Positions 5,190-5,916 of a DNA stretch of 5,916 nt are shown here, in pieces (position 1 is the stretch's first letter; the number at the start of each line of letters is the position of its first letter). The DNA comes from Campylobacter concisus (GTDB taxonomy: Bacteria; Campylobacterota; Campylobacteria; Campylobacterales; Campylobacteraceae): the NCBI GenBank assembly GCA_018375265.1, contig JAHADO010000088.1, forward strand, positions 1-5,916, read 5' to 3'. The position numbers and the translations under genes are program-made. The notes beneath the pieces were generated by a model. It ran no database searches and was not told the origin of the DNA. It worked only from the letters and a program-made list of their open reading frames with translations.

Positions 5190-5916
5190 ATGGCAAAGAA
5201 ATTAGGCACAATCAAGTCTATATCAGGTTTTGCTGAGGTTATCGCAGTAGATAAAAGTGGTAACCAAAGAGTACTAAAAGTTGGTGATAGCCTTTATGAG
5301 GGTGAGACGGTAAAAACAACTTCAGCTGATTCTAAGGTTGTGATAGCGACAAATAATGGAAAAGAGCTATCAATGATCGGCGAAGATACACTAAGTCTCG
5401 ATCCAAAGGCAACTGCTGCTGATTCACAAGTAGCAGCACTTCAAAAAGCATTGTTAAATGGTGCAAATTTAGAAGATCTAGAAGAGACAGCAGCTGGTGG
5501 CAATAGCGGCGGTCGTGGTGATGGCATGAGCCTTGGCGAGACTAGATTTGAGCATGGCGGACACTACTCAAACATAAATGCTAGTACAAGTGCGATCAAT
5601 CCTTTAGGCGCTGCATCTTTTGCAGGTCCAGTTGAGGGTAAAAGTGGCGGTTTAGACAGCGGTCGTGGCGGTAGTGATGACGATACAGCAGGCACTGGTA
5701 CTACTATCGATCCAGAAACTACTAGAAAACCAAGCAACCCAGAAATTAAATTCCCAGAAGATACAAACAAAGATGGCAAAATTTCTGATGATGAAAACAA
5801 AGCTGGTGACAAAGATACTGGTAAAACAACAGTAGAAGTTACTATACCAAAAGATGGTTCAGTAAAACCAGGTGATAAAGTAGTTGTTACTGATGACAAT
5901 GGCAAAAAGACTGAAA
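5190..5916 (+). CDS. LapA-type giant adhesin with retention module, N-terminal part (3' end outside window)
   Basis: The ATG at 5190 follows AAAAGGA with good spacing. The frame stays open to the window end (242 codons plus one base). Residues 1-about 130 match the retention module of LapA-like adhesins: an opening GTIKSISGFAEVIAVD, RVLKVGDSLYEGETVKT, VVIATNNGKELSMIG, a helical region, then T100-A-A-G103, the LapG-type cleavage site, and a glycine-rich stretch. In this family the module folds in the periplasm and plugs the TolC-like pore of the T1SS, holding the adhesin on the surface. LapG cuts it off when c-di-GMP is low and LapD no longer sequesters LapG. A second Gly/Asp-rich hinge (about 150-170) and an EF-hand-like loop (191-202) lead into what looks like the first Ig-like repeat, with VEVTIPKDGSVKPGDKVVVT. 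Such proteins usually run to thousands of residues. The role is attachment and biofilm formation; the ligand is unknown. Confidence 0.85.
   Translation, partial: MAKKLGTIKSISGFAEVIAVDKSGNQRVLKVGDSLYEGETVKTTSADSKVVIATNNGKELSMIGEDTLSLDPKATAADSQVAALQKALLNGANLEDLEETAAGGNSGGRGDGMSLGETRFEHGGHYSNINASTSAINPLGAASFAGPVEGKSGGLDSGRGGSDDDTAGTGTTIDPETTRKPSNPEIKFPEDTNKDGKISDDENKAGDKDTGKTTVEVTIPKDGSVKPGDKVVVTDDNGKKTE
5487..5498 (+). other. Predicted LapG cleavage site TAAG
   Basis: Residues 100-103 are Thr-Ala-Ala-Gly, preceded by acidic EDLEE and followed by glycine-rich sequence. In LapA-family adhesins the calcium-dependent cysteine protease LapG cuts between the two alanines of a TAAG-type motif at about this distance (near residue 100) from the N-terminus. 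Cleavage here is predicted, not shown. Confidence 0.7.
5760..5795 (+). other. EF-hand/dockerin-like calcium loop
   Basis: Residues 191-202 read DTNKDGKISDDE, with acidic or amide ligands at positions 1, 3, 5 and 12, Gly at 6 and Ile at 8, as in a canonical calcium loop. It marks the junction between the hinge and the first repeat and probably rigidifies when calcium is bound. Confidence 0.6.

Noticed and set aside
5412..5423. Second Thr-Ala-Ala (residues 75-77) as a LapG site
   Set aside because: It is followed by Asp rather than Gly and lies inside the folded module, not at its glycine-rich end.
5564..5905. Minus-strand open frame of 113 codons
   Set aside because: It lies wholly opposite the well-supported retention-module gene and has low-complexity Ser/Pro/Leu content typical of an antisense shadow.

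Overview
This AT-rich window holds parts or all of three large plus-strand genes and two short intergenic gaps. Codon choice, frequent AAATTT/AAATTTA runs and promoters with a clear -10 but no clear -35 suggest a Campylobacterota genome, most likely a non-jejuni Campylobacter such as the C. concisus group. The genus call is inference from sequence style. There are no RNA genes, insertion sequences or CRISPR arrays.

Layout. (1) Bases 1-2456 are the 3' end of a gene that starts before the window. It encodes a type I secretion system (T1SS) adhesin/RTX-like protein. A C-terminal-type domain ends at 386, is followed by a Pro-Glu-Pro-Lys linker (387-602), and then by a second complete module: Calx-beta-like domain, 21-residue solenoid repeats and a second copy of the C-terminal domain. 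(2) Bases 2457-2623 hold a terminator hairpin and a promoter. (3) Bases 2624-4990 encode a complete 788-residue protein with the same architecture as the second module of gene 1. (4) Bases 4991-5189 hold a hairpin, a cluster of TGTAAC-like half-sites, an 18-bp perfect palindrome and a promoter. (5) Bases 5190-5916 are the 5' end of a LapA-type giant adhesin. It has an N-terminal retention module, a TAAG site of the kind cut by the periplasmic protease LapG, a glycine-rich hinge, and an EF-hand-like loop leading into the first extracellular repeat.

The three products look like co-located T1SS substrates that build or decorate the cell surface. Gene 3 should be held in the outer membrane by its retention module and released by LapG when c-di-GMP signalling through LapD falls. 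Gene 2 has no retention module or signal peptide and should be fully secreted unless something else anchors it. Gene 1 looks like an older adhesin whose stop codon was lost and whose end was fused through a PEP linker to a gene-2-like protein. None of the visible protein sequence contains cysteine. Genes 2 and 3 share a 14-of-16-base element upstream of their promoters, placed about one helical turn differently from the -10 box, which hints at a common regulator.
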